From Ensifer sp. BR816 (GTDB lineage: Bacteria; Pseudomonadota; Alphaproteobacteria; Rhizobiales; Rhizobiaceae), in the NCBI RefSeq assembly GCF_000378985.1, contig NZ_KB905370.1:1703830-1767829 (forward strand): a DNA stretch of 64,000 bases. Direction: 5' to 3'. Made by a program: the position numbers and the translations under genes. Positions 21,263-31,602 of this stretch are shown in pieces (the first letter of the stretch is position 1; the number at the start of each line of letters is the position of its first letter). The notes under the pieces are model-generated. The model was not told the DNA's origin. It ran no database searches and saw only the letters and a list, made by a program, of their open reading frames with translations.

Positions 21263-21282
21263 CATTTTGGGGGAGCGAGTTC

Positions 21283-24200
21283 ATGGGCGTGAAGCATAAT
21301 CCGAAACGGGATCGTCATATTGACGCGGCCCGGGCGGCAATGACCAAGATCGGCACCGAGACTCTGCCGCCGGAAATTCTCTTCGGTGGCGCGAGCAACG
21401 ACGACCTGGATCTCTATTCTCCGGACATGCTGGCGCTGACAGCCGCCCATGCCCGCCGAGAGCTCGCCCGCTGGGACGGCGGCAAACCGCAGGTTTCGGT
21501 CGAGACGGTGCCGGGCATAGCGCCGGGCGGAACCGAGGTCTCGATCATCGCCGTCACCGAACGCAACATGCCCTTCCTTTATGACTCGGTCATGGGGGAG
21601 GTGACGAGCACCCACCGCGACATTCACCTGGCAATTCATCCCATTCTGGTCACGAAACCAGGCCAACCGGCGAAACTGTTCGACCCGGACGAGGAAAGCG
21701 ACCCGGCGCACCGCGTCAGCCATATCCAGATCCACCTGAGCAAGCTGGCGCCGCTCGAGGAGCGGTCGCTGAGCAAGCGCATCACCGATGTGCTCGAACA
21801 GGTCCATCAGACCGTCCACGATTGGCCGGCGATGACCGCCTTGCTCGATCAGGCCATGCGCGAACTGGAGGATTACAATGCGTCCCGCAAAAAGAGCGAC
21901 CGAGACGAAGCACTCGCATTCCTTCGCTGGCTAAGGGATAACAATTTCACCTTCCTGGGAATGCGCGAATATACTTACTCCGGCAAGGGTGAGAGAGCGG
22001 CTGTCGAGCGCGGCAAGGGCCGGGGCCTCGGCATTCTTTCCAATCCGGACGTCCGCGTGCTGCGCCAGGGCAAGGACGCGGTGCTGACGACGCCCGAAAT
22101 CCTCGCCTTCCTGGAAGGACCGGACTTCCTCATCGTCACCAAGGCCAATGTGAAGTCGGTCGTCCACCGCCGCGCCTATATGGATTACATCGGCGTCAAG
22201 CGCTTCGACGCCTCCGGCAACGTCGTGGGCGAGCTCCGCATCGTCGGTCTCTTCACCTCGACCGCCTATACGCGCCAGGCAGCGGAGATCCCGCTCTTGC
22301 GGCACAAGATCGAGAAGATCGTCGATCACTTCGGCTACGATCCGCAGAGCCACTCCGGCAAGATGCTGGCCAATACGCTCGAAGCCTATCCGCGCGACGA
22401 TCTCTTCCAGATCGATGTCGGCGTGCTCGCCGCCTTCTGCGAGCAGATCAACGAGCTCGGCGACCGGCCGCGCATCCGCGTGCTGCCGCGCATCGACCAC
22501 TTCGACCGCTTCGTGTCGGTCATCGTCTTCGTGCCGCGCGAGCAATATGATTCGGATGTCCGCGAGAAGATCGGCGATTACCTGAAGACCGTCTATGACG
22601 GCCGCGTCTCGGCCTACTATCCCGCCTTCCCCGAAGGCGGTCTCGCCCGCGTCCACTTCATCATCGGGCGCTCCGGCGGCAAGACGCCGCGCGTCCCCCA
22701 GGCGAAACTCGAGGAAGCGGTCCGCGCCATCGTCACCCGCTGGACCGACCGCTTCAACCTGCTCGCCCGCAAGGACGGTGTCGAGCTTGCGGTCGGCGAG
22801 GCCTATCAGGCCGCCTTCACGCCGGCCGAGGCCTATGCCGACCTTAGCGGCATGGCCGCCTGCCAGGCGGACGATCCGATTCGCATCTCCTTCTACCACC
22901 GGGACCGGGAAAGGCCGGACGCGCTGGAACTGAAGATCTTCCACGCCGACACTCCGGTCTCGCTCTCCCGCCGCGTGCCGCTCCTCGAAAATCTCGGCTT
23001 CCGCGTCATCAGCGAACAGACCCACGACATCGGTGTGCGCCCGCATGGGCAGGAGCCGCGCGAGGTCGTGCTGCACGACATGGAACTCATTCACCGCGAC
23101 GGCCACACCGTCCACCTCGCCAGGACGGGCTCTGCCCTGGAGGAGGCTTTCCTCGCCGCCTGGAACGGCACGATCGAGGACGACAACTTCAACCGCCTGG
23201 TCATGCTCGCGGGACTTACCGCCCGCGAAGTAACGGTGCTGCGCGCCTATTCGCGCTATTTGCGCCAGGCGGGGATCACCTATTCGCAGGGCTATATCGC
23301 CGACACGCTGAACAAATATCCGGCCATTGCCGCCGATATCTTCCGCCTGTTCTCGACGCGGCTCGATCCGAAAATGGACGCCAAGGCGCGCGCGAAGAAG
23401 GTGAGCGCCCTGCTCACGGCAATCGAGGAGTCGCTCTCGGCCGTGCCGAGCCTCGACGAAGACCGGATCCTGCGCCGCTACGTCAACGTCGTCCAATCGA
23501 CGCTCCGGACCAACTATTTCCAGAAGGATGCCGAGGGCCGGCCGCGCCCGGTGCTTGCCTTCAAGCTCGATCCGAAGGCGCTCGAAGGCCTGCCGGAACC
23601 GCGCCCCTTCCGCGAAATTTTCGTCTACGGCACCGAGGTCGAAGGCGTGCATCTCAGGTTCGGCAAGGTGGCGCGCGGCGGGCTGCGCTGGTCCGACCGG
23701 GCCCAGGACTACCGCACCGAGGTGCTCGGCCTCGTCAAGGCGCAGCAGGTCAAGAACGCCGTCATCGTTCCGGTCGGCGCCAAGGGCGGCTTCTATCCGA
23801 AGCAGCTCCCCGTCGGCGGCAGCCGCGACGAGATCTTCAAGGCCGGAACCGAGGCTTACAAGACCTATATCCGCACGCTGCTCTCGGTGACCGACAACAT
23901 CGTCGGCCAGGAAATCGTGCCGCCTCAGGACACGCTTCGCCTCGATGGCGACGACCCCTATTTCGTCGTGGCGGCCGACAAGGGCACCGCGACCTTCTCG
24001 GATACGGCCAACGGGCTGGCGCAGGAGGCCGGCTTCTGGCTCGACGACGCCTTCGCCTCCGGCGGTTCGGCCGGTTACGACCACAAGAAGATGGGCATCA
24101 CCGCGCGCGGCGCCTGGGAAGCCGTCAAGCGGCATTTCCGCGAGATGGACATCGACATCCAGACGACGCCCTTCACGGTGGCCGGCGTCGGCGACATGTC

Positions 24201-26070
24201 GGGCGACGTCTTTGGCAACGGCATGCTGCTTTCGGAGAAGATCCGGCTGATCGCCGCCTTCGACCATCGCGACATCTTCATCGATCCGAATCCGGATATC
24301 GATCTCTCCTTTGCCGAGCGTACGCGCATGTTCGCGCTGCCGCGCTCGAGCTGGCAGGACTATGACCGCAAGACGCTGTCGCCCGGAGCGATCATCATCT
24401 CGCGCGCCGAAAAGCTGGTCACGCTGACGCCGGAAGCAATGGCGGCGATCGGCATCGACAAGCAGAAGGCGACGCCGTTCGAGATCATGAACGCCATCCT
24501 GAAAAGTCAGGTCGACCTTCTGTGGTTCGGCGGCATCGGCACCTATGTACGCGGCAGCAACGAGACGGACGCCGAAGTCGGCGATCGCGCCAACGACCCG
24601 ATCCGCGTGACCGCGGAGGAGGTGCGCGCGCGCGTCATCGGCGAGGGCGCCAATCTCGGCGTCACGCAGCGGGGACGCATCGGCTTCTCGCTCGCCGGCG
24701 GACGCTGCAATTCCGATGCGATCGACAATTCGGCCGGCGTCAATTCTTCCGACGTCGAGGTCAACATCAAGATCGCGCTCGCGTCTGCGATGCGCGACGG
24801 GCGCCTGACCCGGCCCAAGCGCAACACGCTGCTGGCGGCGATGACGGACGAGGTCGGCCACCTCGTGCTGCGCAACAACTACCAACAATCGCTGGCGATC
24901 TCGCTCACGGAAATGCAGGGTCTCGCCAACCGCACGCCGCTGGCGCGGCTGATGGCGCGGTTCGAAACCGACGGGCATCTCAACCGCAAGGTGGAGACCC
25001 TGCCGACAGAAGTGGCGATGGCCGAGCGCTACCAGGGAGGCAAGCCGCTGACGCGCCCGGAGATCGGGGTGCTGCTCTCCTATGCGAAGCTGGTACTGTT
25101 CGACGAACTGATCCAGAGCGAGCTGCCCGACGACCCCTATTTCACCGCGACGCTCGAACGCTATTTCCCGGCGAAGATGCGCAAGACCTATGGCGGGGAC
25201 ATCCACGGCCATCGTCTGCGCCGCGAAATCATTGCAACCGTGCTCGCCAACGAAGCGATCAACCGCGGCGGTCCCGCCTTCGTGTCGACGCTGACGGACG
25301 GAACCGGTTTCCTTTCCGCCGATGTCGTCAAGGCCGCGGTGCTGGCGCTCGACGGTTTCGACCTGCCGCGGATCTATGGAGAAATCGACGCGCTCGACAA
25401 CAGGATCAGCGGCGCAGTCCAGAACAGGCTCTACCAGGAGGTCGGCCGCATCTTCGCGGTGGTCTCCGAACGGGCCTTGCGAACACGAGCGTCCGAGGGG
25501 CCGGTTGCCGACGCCGTTCAGCGGCTGCGCGACGGGCTGCAGAAGCTGCGCGGCACGATGCGCGGGGCGATTTCGAGCGAAAGCGCCGAGGAGGCCCGTC
25601 TGAAGGCAGCCGGCTTCATCGAGAGCGGCGTGCCGGCAAAGCTTGCCGAGGAAATCGCCGAACTGTCGCTGATGACGCTGGTCCCCGAGATCATGCAGAT
25701 CTCCACGGTGACCGGCGAGCCGCTCAATCGCACGGCGCAAGGCTATTTCGCCGTGACCGAGACGCTACGGGTCAACCGCCTACTGGCGGCCGCCGACCGG
25801 GTGCCCGCCACCGAGCAGTTCGAGGCGATGGCGCTGACGCGCGCCGTTGCCGACATCGCCACCGCCCGCCGCGATATCACCGTCGCCGCGCTCGTCGAAC
25901 AGAAGAAGGAACGCAATCCTATCCTCGCCTGGCAGGAGCAGGACCGTGAGCGTGTGGCGCGTGCAGGCGACCAGCTGAAGCTCCTGACCGAAAAGGGCGA
26001 GACGACGCTTGCCAAGATCACCGTCGCCGCAGGCCTCCTCAGCGATCTTGCACGCGGCAGGGCGAAATGA
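21283..26070 (+). CDS. NAD-specific glutamate dehydrogenase, 180-kDa class
   Basis: Very large (1595 residues) catabolic NAD-glutamate dehydrogenase converting glutamate to 2-oxoglutarate and ammonium. The long N-terminal half (about 1-700) is the regulatory region with ACT-like segments. The catalytic part is near 720-1250, with GGLRWSDRAQDYRTEVLGLV, the lysine in VPVGAKGGFYPK (about 829-840), and the nucleotide-binding region VAGVGDMSGDVFGNG and FGGIGTYVRGSNE. The C-terminal helical extension completes the class. It is transcribed alone; a GC-rich hairpin follows at 26072. Confidence 0.96.
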   Translation: MGVKHNPKRDRHIDAARAAMTKIGTETLPPEILFGGASNDDLDLYSPDMLALTAAHARRELARWDGGKPQVSVETVPGIAPGGTEVSIIAVTERNMPFLYDSVMGEVTSTHRDIHLAIHPILVTKPGQPAKLFDPDEESDPAHRVSHIQIHLSKLAPLEERSLSKRITDVLEQVHQTVHDWPAMTALLDQAMRELEDYNASRKKSDRDEALAFLRWLRDNNFTFLGMREYTYSGKGERAAVERGKGRGLGILSNPDVRVLRQGKDAVLTTPEILAFLEGPDFLIVTKANVKSVVHRRAYMDYIGVKRFDASGNVVGELRIVGLFTSTAYTRQAAEIPLLRHKIEKIVDHFGYDPQSHSGKMLANTLEAYPRDDLFQIDVGVLAAFCEQINELGDRPRIRVLPRIDHFDRFVSVIVFVPREQYDSDVREKIGDYLKTVYDGRVSAYYPAFPEGGLARVHFIIGRSGGKTPRVPQAKLEEAVRAIVTRWTDRFNLLARKDGVELAVGEAYQAAFTPAEAYADLSGMAACQADDPIRISFYHRDRERPDALELKIFHADTPVSLSRRVPLLENLGFRVISEQTHDIGVRPHGQEPREVVLHDMELIHRDGHTVHLARTGSALEEAFLAAWNGTIEDDNFNRLVMLAGLTAREVTVLRAYSRYLRQAGITYSQGYIADTLNKYPAIAADIFRLFSTRLDPKMDAKARAKKVSALLTAIEESLSAVPSLDEDRILRRYVNVVQSTLRTNYFQKDAEGRPRPVLAFKLDPKALEGLPEPRPFREIFVYGTEVEGVHLRFGKVARGGLRWSDRAQDYRTEVLGLVKAQQVKNAVIVPVGAKGGFYPKQLPVGGSRDEIFKAGTEAYKTYIRTLLSVTDNIVGQEIVPPQDTLRLDGDDPYFVVAADKGTATFSDTANGLAQEAGFWLDDAFASGGSAGYDHKKMGITARGAWEAVKRHFREMDIDIQTTPFTVAGVGDMSGDVFGNGMLLSEKIRLIAAFDHRDIFIDPNPDIDLSFAERTRMFALPRSSWQDYDRKTLSPGAIIISRAEKLVTLTPEAMAAIGIDKQKATPFEIMNAILKSQVDLLWFGGIGTYVRGSNETDAEVGDRANDPIRVTAEEVRARVIGEGANLGVTQRGRIGFSLAGGRCNSDAIDNSAGVNSSDVEVNIKIALASAMRDGRLTRPKRNTLLAAMTDEVGHLVLRNNYQQSLAISLTEMQGLANRTPLARLMARFETDGHLNRKVETLPTEVAMAERYQGGKPLTRPEIGVLLSYAKLVLFDELIQSELPDDPYFTATLERYFPAKMRKTYGGDIHGHRLRREIIATVLANEAINRGGPAFVSTLTDGTGFLSADVVKAAVLALDGFDLPRIYGEIDALDNRISGAVQNRLYQEVGRIFAVVSERALRTRASEGPVADAVQRLRDGLQKLRGTMRGAISSESAEEARLKAAGFIESGVPAKLAEEIAELSLMTLVPEIMQISTVTGEPLNRTAQGYFAVTETLRVNRLLAAADRVPATEQFEAMALTRAVADIATARRDITVAALVEQKKERNPILAWQEQDRERVARAGDQLKLLTEKGETTLAKITVAAGLLSDLARGRAK

Positions 26071-26071
26071 C

Positions 26072-26104
26072 ACAGTCCCTCCGGGCCGCTGGCCCGGAGG
26101 ACTG
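26072..26104 (+). terminator. Hairpin after the glutamate dehydrogenase gene
   Basis: CTCCGGGCC and GGCCCGGAG form a perfect 9-bp stem with loop GCT; flanking AGTC/GACT extend it with one bulge. No T-run, so it may be a processing or Rho-assisted end. Confidence 0.5.
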
Positions 26105-26190
26105 ATTCCGTTCCCGGATCGAGCGTGATTTCAACGCATTGGCCACCGCGCCGCTGAATGGCGCGGCTCGGCCTGATCCGGGAGGGGAGC

Positions 26191-27582
26191 TTGGATATTG
26201 CAGCTGGACGCGCGAAGGAGCAGCCGAAGACCACCCGTCTCGGCATTGCCGGGTGGATGCTGTTCGACTGGGCCGCTCAGCCCTTCTTCACTGTCATCAC
26301 CACTTTCATCTTCGCACCCTATTTCGTTTCCCGGCTAACGGCAGATCACACGGCGGGGCAGGCGATCTGGGGCTATACGCTGACCGTTTCCGGCATCGTC
26401 ATCGCCGTGCTCTCGCCGGTCCTCGGCGCCATTGCCGATGCGACTGGACCGCGCAAACCGTGGATCGGCTTCTTTGCCGCCATCAAGATCGCCTCGCTCG
26501 CCATGCTGTGGTACGCGGTACCCGGCTCGCCGCTGATCTACCCGGCGATCTTCCTGACGCTGGCAACGGTCGCGGCCGAGTTTTCGATCGTCTTCAACGA
26601 TTCGATGATGCCGCGTCTCGTCGGCGAGAAAGACGTCGGGCGGATCTCGAACATCGCCTGGGGCCTTGGCTATCTCGGTGGCATGATCGTGCTTATCGGC
26701 GTCGTCGCGCTCCTTGCCGGGAATCCGGCTACCGGCAAGACGGCGCTTGGGCTCGAGCCGCTTTTCGGGCTCGACCCGGCCAAGGGCGAAGATGCGCGCA
26801 TCACCGGCCCGATCTCGGCGCTCTGGTACCTTGTCTTCATCCTGCCGATGTTCCTCTTCACCCCGGATGCAGGCAAGGCGACGACGTCTCTCAGAGAGGC
26901 GACGGTCCGGGGGCTGACGGAGCTCAAGGGCACGCTCGGCGAACTCAAGGAGAGGGCGGGAATCCTGCGCTTTCTGATTGCCCGGATGATCTTCCAGGAT
27001 GGCGTCAACGGCCTGCTGGCACTCGGCGGCACCTTCGCCGCCGGCATGTTCGGCTGGCAGACGATGGAACTCGGCCTCTACGGTATCATCCTCAACGTCG
27101 TCGCGATCGGCGGCTGCCTCTATGCGAGCCGCCTCGACGCGCGGCTCGGCTCGAAGAACATCGTTGTCGCCAGCCTCGTCTGCCTGACGATCGCAACGCT
27201 CGGCATCGTCTCGACCGGTCCCGGCTTTACGCTGTTCGGGCTTGTCCCGCTGCCGACCGCGGACTCGAACGGGCTCTTCGGTACCGCCGCCGAAAAGGCT
27301 TACATCCTTTACGGCCTGCTGGTCGGCATCGCCTTCGGCCCTGTCCAGGCCTCGTCGCGGTCCTATCTGGCCCGCAGCGTCTCGCCGGACGAGGCCGGAC
27401 GCTATTTCGGGCTCTATGCGCTTTCCGGCCGCGCCACGTCGTTCCTGGCGCCCGCCTCGGTCGCGACCATCACCGTGATGACCGGCTCGGCACGCATCGG
27501 CATGATGGCGCTGGTCGTTTTCCTCGCCGTTGGCCTCGTCATGCTGCTGCGCACGCCCTATCCGGCGCATCGGCCGGCGTGA
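26191..27582 (+). CDS. MFS transporter, UMF1 (Atg22-like) family
   Basis: Inner-membrane carrier with about 12 transmembrane segments. The UMF1 hallmark is GWMLFDWAAQPFFTVITTF near the N-terminus, followed by LGAIADATGPRKPWIGFF and GISNIAWGLGYLGG-like text (RISNIAWGLGYLGG). The frame opens at ATG 26158, but TTG 26191 has GGAGGGGAG seven bases upstream, whereas 26158 has none, so I chose it (463 residues). The substrate is unknown. Confidence 0.85.
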   Translation: MDIAAGRAKEQPKTTRLGIAGWMLFDWAAQPFFTVITTFIFAPYFVSRLTADHTAGQAIWGYTLTVSGIVIAVLSPVLGAIADATGPRKPWIGFFAAIKIASLAMLWYAVPGSPLIYPAIFLTLATVAAEFSIVFNDSMMPRLVGEKDVGRISNIAWGLGYLGGMIVLIGVVALLAGNPATGKTALGLEPLFGLDPAKGEDARITGPISALWYLVFILPMFLFTPDAGKATTSLREATVRGLTELKGTLGELKERAGILRFLIARMIFQDGVNGLLALGGTFAAGMFGWQTMELGLYGIILNVVAIGGCLYASRLDARLGSKNIVVASLVCLTIATLGIVSTGPGFTLFGLVPLPTADSNGLFGTAAEKAYILYGLLVGIAFGPVQASSRSYLARSVSPDEAGRYFGLYALSGRATSFLAPASVATITVMTGSARIGMMALVVFLAVGLVMLLRTPYPAHRPA

Positions 27583-27675
27583 ACGGGTTCGCCGCGCGGC
27601 ACGGCAGTTTACCAAAGGCACGTCCTGCAACCCCGTTGCTACCAGACGGTTTTTGGTGGGCACCCCCTTTCCAGT

Positions 27676-27824
27676 CGTCATCCTCGGGCTCGACCCGAGG
27701 ATCCATGCGCAAGCGCTGCACCGGAGGAAAGCGAGAGGCGGTCGAGCCGCACCGAGCCGAGTGTTCAGCTTTCGGCTTGTGAGTGGATCCTCGGGTCAAG
27801 CCCTGGGCCAAGCCCGAGGATGAC
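27676..27824. repeat. Palindromic intergenic repeat element
   Basis: The left end starts GTCATCCTCGGGCTCGACCC and continues GAGGATCCA; the right end reads TGGATCCTCGGGTCAAGCCC and ends CCCGAGGATGAC. The two termini are inverted copies, and each arm is itself a small palindrome (CCTCGGG...CCCGAGG). The right arm has a short internal duplication (CAAGCCCTGGGCCAAGCCC). Similar GTCATCCTCGGG elements are widespread between genes in rhizobia and relatives. It lies between two convergent genes. Confidence 0.7.
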
Positions 27825-27857
27825 AAAGGGAGAGGGCGTGCCTTTCCGCCTAACCGC

Positions 27858-29468
27858 TCAATGCCGGAAGTGCCGCATCCCGGTGAACACCATGGCGACA
27901 TCGTGCTCGTTGGCGGCGGCGATGACCTCGTCGTCGCGCATCGAGCCGCCCGGCTGGATGACGGCCGTGGCGCCGGCGGCGATCGCCGACAGGAGGCCGT
28001 CGGCGAAGGGCAGGAAGGCCTCCGAGGCGACCGCCGAGCCGCGCGTCAACGGCGTGGCAAGGCCGAGCGCCTTGGCGGCTTCCTCGGCCTTGATGGCGGC
28101 GATGCGGGCCGAATCGACGCGGCTCATCTGGCCGGCGCCGATACCGGCCGTCTGGCCGTCCTTGGCATAGACGACAGCGTTCGACTTGACGTGCTTGGCC
28201 ACCTTGAAGGCGAACTTCATGTCCTCAAGTTCCTGCGCCGTCGGCGCGCGCCTGGTAACGACCTTGAGTTCCAGGTCCTCGACCATGCCGTTGTCGCGCG
28301 TCTGTACCAGCAGGCCGCCGGCGACCGTCTTGGCGGTCAGGCCGGGGGTGCGCGGATCCGGCAGGCCGCCGGCGGCCAGCAGCCTGAGGTTCGGCTTGCG
28401 GGCGATAATCGCCTTGGCCTCGTCGCTCACCGACGGTGCGATGATCACCTCGGTGAAGAGCTTGACGATCTCTTCGGCCGTTTCCGCGTCGAGTTGCTGA
28501 TTGAGCGCGATGATGCCGCCGAAGGCCGAGGTCGAATCGCAGGCAAGCGCCCGGCGATAGGCTTCGGCGAGCGATGGCGCGGTGGCGACACCGCAGGGAT
28601 TGGCGTGCTTGATGATCGCACAGGCCGGCGCGTTCTCCGGCAGGAACTCCGCCACGAGTTCGAAGGCCGCGTCCGTATCGTTGATATTGTTGTAGGAAAG
28701 CTGCTTGCCCTGCAGCAGCGTCGCGGTCGCGACCCCCGGCCGCTTTTCGCCGGTGACGTAGAAGCCCGCCTTCTGATGCGGGTTCTCGCCGTAGCGCATC
28801 TCCTCCTTGAGCACGCCGCCGATCGCCCGATGGCGCGGCATGGGCGTGTCAAGCGCCTCGGCGAACCAGTTGGAGATCGCCGCGTCATAGGCCGCCGTCC
28901 GGGCATAGGCCTTGGCCGCCATCTTCTGGCGGAAGACGTAGCGCGTCGTGCCATTGGCGATTTCGTCGAGCAGCGTCGCATAATCGGCCGGATCGGTGAC
29001 GATCGTCACATAGGCATGGTTCTTGGCCGAGGCACGGATCATCGCCGGCCCGCCGATGTCGATATTCTCGACCGTGGTCGGATAGTCGCCGCCCTCAGCG
29101 CGAACCTCTTCGAACGGATAGAGATTGATGACGACGAGATCGATCGCCGTGATGCCATGCGCGTCCATCGCCGCCTTGTGGTCTGCGTCGTCGCGGATGG
29201 CGAGCAGGCCGCCATGGACGCCGGGATGAAGCGTCTTGACGCGGCCGTCCATGACTTCCGGAAAGCCGGTCAATTCGGATACGTCGCTGACGGGCAGGCC
29301 GGCCCCCGCCAGCGCCTTGTGCGTGCCGCCGGTCGAGACCAGCCGTACGCCCTTCTCATGCAAGGCGCAGGCGAGCTCGACGATGCCCGCCTTGTCGGAC
29401 ACGGAGAGGAGGGCGGTTTGGATCCGGACTTCGTCCGGAGCCGGGATCTTCTTGGAGGCGACAGCCAT
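27858..29468 (-). CDS. purH: Bifunctional AICAR formyltransferase / IMP cyclohydrolase
   Basis: Performs the last two steps of IMP synthesis. The N-terminal MGS-like cyclohydrolase domain begins [19 protein letters not shown] with STGGT and [12 protein letters not shown]. The C-terminal transformylase has KHANPCGVA and [14 protein letters not shown] text ([18 protein letters not shown]). From ATG 29468 (GGAG upstream) the protein has 536 residues, the normal size. The longer frame to 29543 adds non-homologous sequence. Confidence 0.97.
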   Translation of the reverse strand: MAVASKKIPAPDEVRIQTALLSVSDKAGIVELACALHEKGVRLVSTGGTHKALAGAGLPVSDVSELTGFPEVMDGRVKTLHPGVHGGLLAIRDDADHKAAMDAHGITAIDLVVINLYPFEEVRAEGGDYPTTVENIDIGGPAMIRASAKNHAYVTIVTDPADYATLLDEIANGTTRYVFRQKMAAKAYARTAAYDAAISNWFAEALDTPMPRHRAIGGVLKEEMRYGENPHQKAGFYVTGEKRPGVATATLLQGKQLSYNNINDTDAAFELVAEFLPENAPACAIIKHANPCGVATAPSLAEAYRRALACDSTSAFGGIIALNQQLDAETAEEIVKLFTEVIIAPSVSDEAKAIIARKPNLRLLAAGGLPDPRTPGLTAKTVAGGLLVQTRDNGMVEDLELKVVTRRAPTAQELEDMKFAFKVAKHVKSNAVVYAKDGQTAGIGAGQMSRVDSARIAAIKAEEAAKALGLATPLTRGSAVASEAFLPFADGLLSAIAAGATAVIQPGGSMRDDEVIAAANEHDVAMVFTGMRHFRH

Positions 29469-29607
29469 CAACCATGCTCCTTTGGCAGCGCCGGACGCTT
29501 GGAAAGTGGGGTGCCGGCGATTGGAATGGCTGCCCGTTAGCACAGCTTGCCAGCGGAAGGAACCTTCGCCGCCGTGAGGGGTGGAAAATAGGCTTCAGCG
29601 CAGCAGC

Positions 29608-31293
29608 CTACCCCTCGCGGGTCAGCGTCCACTGGATCTCCGGCTGCGCTCCGGCCGCGAAGGTGACCGTGATCTGCGACGAGGCCCGCACGCCGGAAGG
29701 GTCGGCGAAGAAGACGTCCTCCTCGATTCCCAGTTCTCCATCCCGGCAGGCAAAAAGCCAGGCCTCGCCATCGGGCGCACTCAGATAAACTTCGCTCTTG
29801 CTGCTCTGGCGCAGCCCGATCGCCGGATGAATGTGAAAGCGGGCAACGGCGACCGCCGCATCGGCGGTCTCCGGATCGCCGCCGTTTGCCCCGGTAAGCC
29901 GATCGCGTCCACGGATCAGCCGACCACCGTTCAGGACGCCGATGTCGCGCTCGTGGATCAAACCGAAGGCGGCAAGGTAGCCGTCATGGCGCGCCCGGAC
30001 CGACTCGATGCGACCGGGCTCGTCGCCTCGTTCCGCCTCGACCCGCGAAACACCGCTCGTCATGATCGCGCCGAGAAAGCTTGATTGCGAAAAGCGCGAG
30101 GAGGATGTGTCGTTCAGCGTCACCGTCGAATGCGCGGCAGTGGCGCGTGCCATTTGCCGAAATCGTTCGCCGGCGAATTTCGGCGCGCCGGAATTGACGA
30201 TGAGACGGTTTCGCCCCGACGACATCTCGAAGGAGAGGCAGCCGGCATGGGCGCTGCGCGACAGATCGACCGACAACGGGCGCCCGGTATCGACGATGAC
30301 GACGGTTTCGCCCAGCGAGAGCCGCTCGAAATTGATATGCGGGAGCGACCGGAACGGTTCGCCCGCCGTCTCGTCATAGCGCAGCACCGAGGCGAGCTCG
30401 TGCGCCGGCACCGAGGTTGCCCCGTTGAAGAGCGCCAGCTCGCCGCTCTGATGCCGGAAGAAGCGCAAGGCCGGATACATCCGGTCGATGCCGGAGATCA
30501 GCCGCGACGGTACGTCGTGGCCGAGATTGACATAGGTCTGCCTGAGCGGCAGCAGGTCGAGCAGCAGTTCGAGGGCGGCGCGCGGATTGCGGGAGAAATG
30601 CCCGCCGTCGGGCAGAATTTGACGGTCGAGCTCCAGATCCAGACTGCGCGCCGCCCGGCGTAGTGCCGAGGGGGAGACGGGCATCGACACGGAGGCCATC
30701 GCCAGCGCTATGCGAACCCTGAGCCGCGCCTCGCCATCCGGCACGGTTTCGGCGATGTGGCGCAGATAGCGGACCTGAAAGGCGAGGCTCTTCAGGAAGC
30801 GGCGATAGAAACCATGCTCGGCATTGCGCAACGCCACCGGCGAATGCGACAGCCAGGCAATGATGCGTTGCGCGATCACATCGGCATCCCAGGAGATGCC
30901 GCCGATATTGCGGCCGTGCGTGCCCATCCAGTCGTCGAGGATCTGGCGCAGCCTGGCAAAGCCGGCCTCATCCCGGACCGCACGCATGTGGCGCAGCCAG
31001 TCGAAGGCGTGGAGCCGATTGGCAAATTCGTGCGAAGGCAGGTCGATCTCGAAGGGCGATTCGCCCTCCGTATCGAGCACCCGGCCCGCCAATGGATAGC
31101 GGCCGTGAAGAATTTCCTCCGCCACGAAGGGATCGATCGCTCTCAGATCCGTCGGCGCGACGATCAGCCGGTCCGGCGTCGATCCGGAAAAGCGCAGCGC
31201 CGACAGCCGCCCGAGCGAAAGCCGGCGCGAAAAGCGGCGCCAGCCTTCGCGCAGATACAGGTAAAGCAGCCTACGTTTACTGGAAAACAGCAT
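29608..31293 (-). CDS. Heparinase II/III family protein
   Basis: A 561-residue protein with an alpha/alpha-toroid N-terminal half and a heparinase II/III-like beta-sandwich C-terminal half. The latter carries NGATSVPAHELASVLRYDE, VIVDTGRPLSVDLSRSAHAG with a probable catalytic or metal His, and AAHSTVTLNDTSSSRF. This family cleaves uronic-acid polysaccharides in some bacteria. In rhizobia a gene of this type beside purH and an RsmB-type gene is common, and its natural substrate is not known. No signal peptide is evident. ATG 31293 is preferred over TTG 31323. Confidence 0.82.
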   Translation of the reverse strand: MLFSSKRRLLYLYLREGWRRFSRRLSLGRLSALRFSGSTPDRLIVAPTDLRAIDPFVAEEILHGRYPLAGRVLDTEGESPFEIDLPSHEFANRLHAFDWLRHMRAVRDEAGFARLRQILDDWMGTHGRNIGGISWDADVIAQRIIAWLSHSPVALRNAEHGFYRRFLKSLAFQVRYLRHIAETVPDGEARLRVRIALAMASVSMPVSPSALRRAARSLDLELDRQILPDGGHFSRNPRAALELLLDLLPLRQTYVNLGHDVPSRLISGIDRMYPALRFFRHQSGELALFNGATSVPAHELASVLRYDETAGEPFRSLPHINFERLSLGETVVIVDTGRPLSVDLSRSAHAGCLSFEMSSGRNRLIVNSGAPKFAGERFRQMARATAAHSTVTLNDTSSSRFSQSSFLGAIMTSGVSRVEAERGDEPGRIESVRARHDGYLAAFGLIHERDIGVLNGGRLIRGRDRLTGANGGDPETADAAVAVARFHIHPAIGLRQSSKSEVYLSAPDGEAWLFACRDGELGIEEDVFFADPSGVRASSQITVTFAAGAQPEIQWTLTREG

Positions 31294-31502
31294 CGGCGCC
31301 TGCAAATCTCTTGATTTCCGCAACGGGACCCTCGAAGCGCTTGACCAGCACCTGTCGGGATTGCGCCAGAATCGCTTTCATGGACCGGAACCGTGCCGGA
31401 CGGATGATTAAATTTCTATCAATCTGCGACCATTGATAGGCGGGCAGTCCAAAAGCGTCAATTGCCACGGCGAGACAGCCTGTTGACGAGGCTTGATGAT
31501 GT

Positions 31503-31602
31503 TACAGCGGCGCGTCGTTTCAGACGCGCAAAGGACACTGCAACAGTTTGAATCGACGCATCGTGCCTTCCGAAAATCGAAGCCGATTTTCGGGCCGATG
31601 CG
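31503..31602. repeat. RIME-type intergenic repeat, copy A
   Basis: The 100-base element has two palindromes: CGCGTCGTTTCAGACGCGC and a longer one whose arms are CCGAAAATCG/CGATTTTCGG flanked by GCATCG/CGATGC. The left part shares TCAGACGC, CAAAGGAC and TTTGAAT blocks at the same spacing with the copy at 59097. Two large palindromes in about 100 bases match the described rhizobial RIME elements. It abuts the 3' end of the methyltransferase gene. The rest of 31294-31502 shows no gene. Confidence 0.75.

Noticed and set aside
21931..25740. Long minus-strand open frame of 1269 codons
   Set aside because: Antisense shadow of the high-GC glutamate dehydrogenase gene; low-complexity Arg/Asp/Gly text and no ribosome site.
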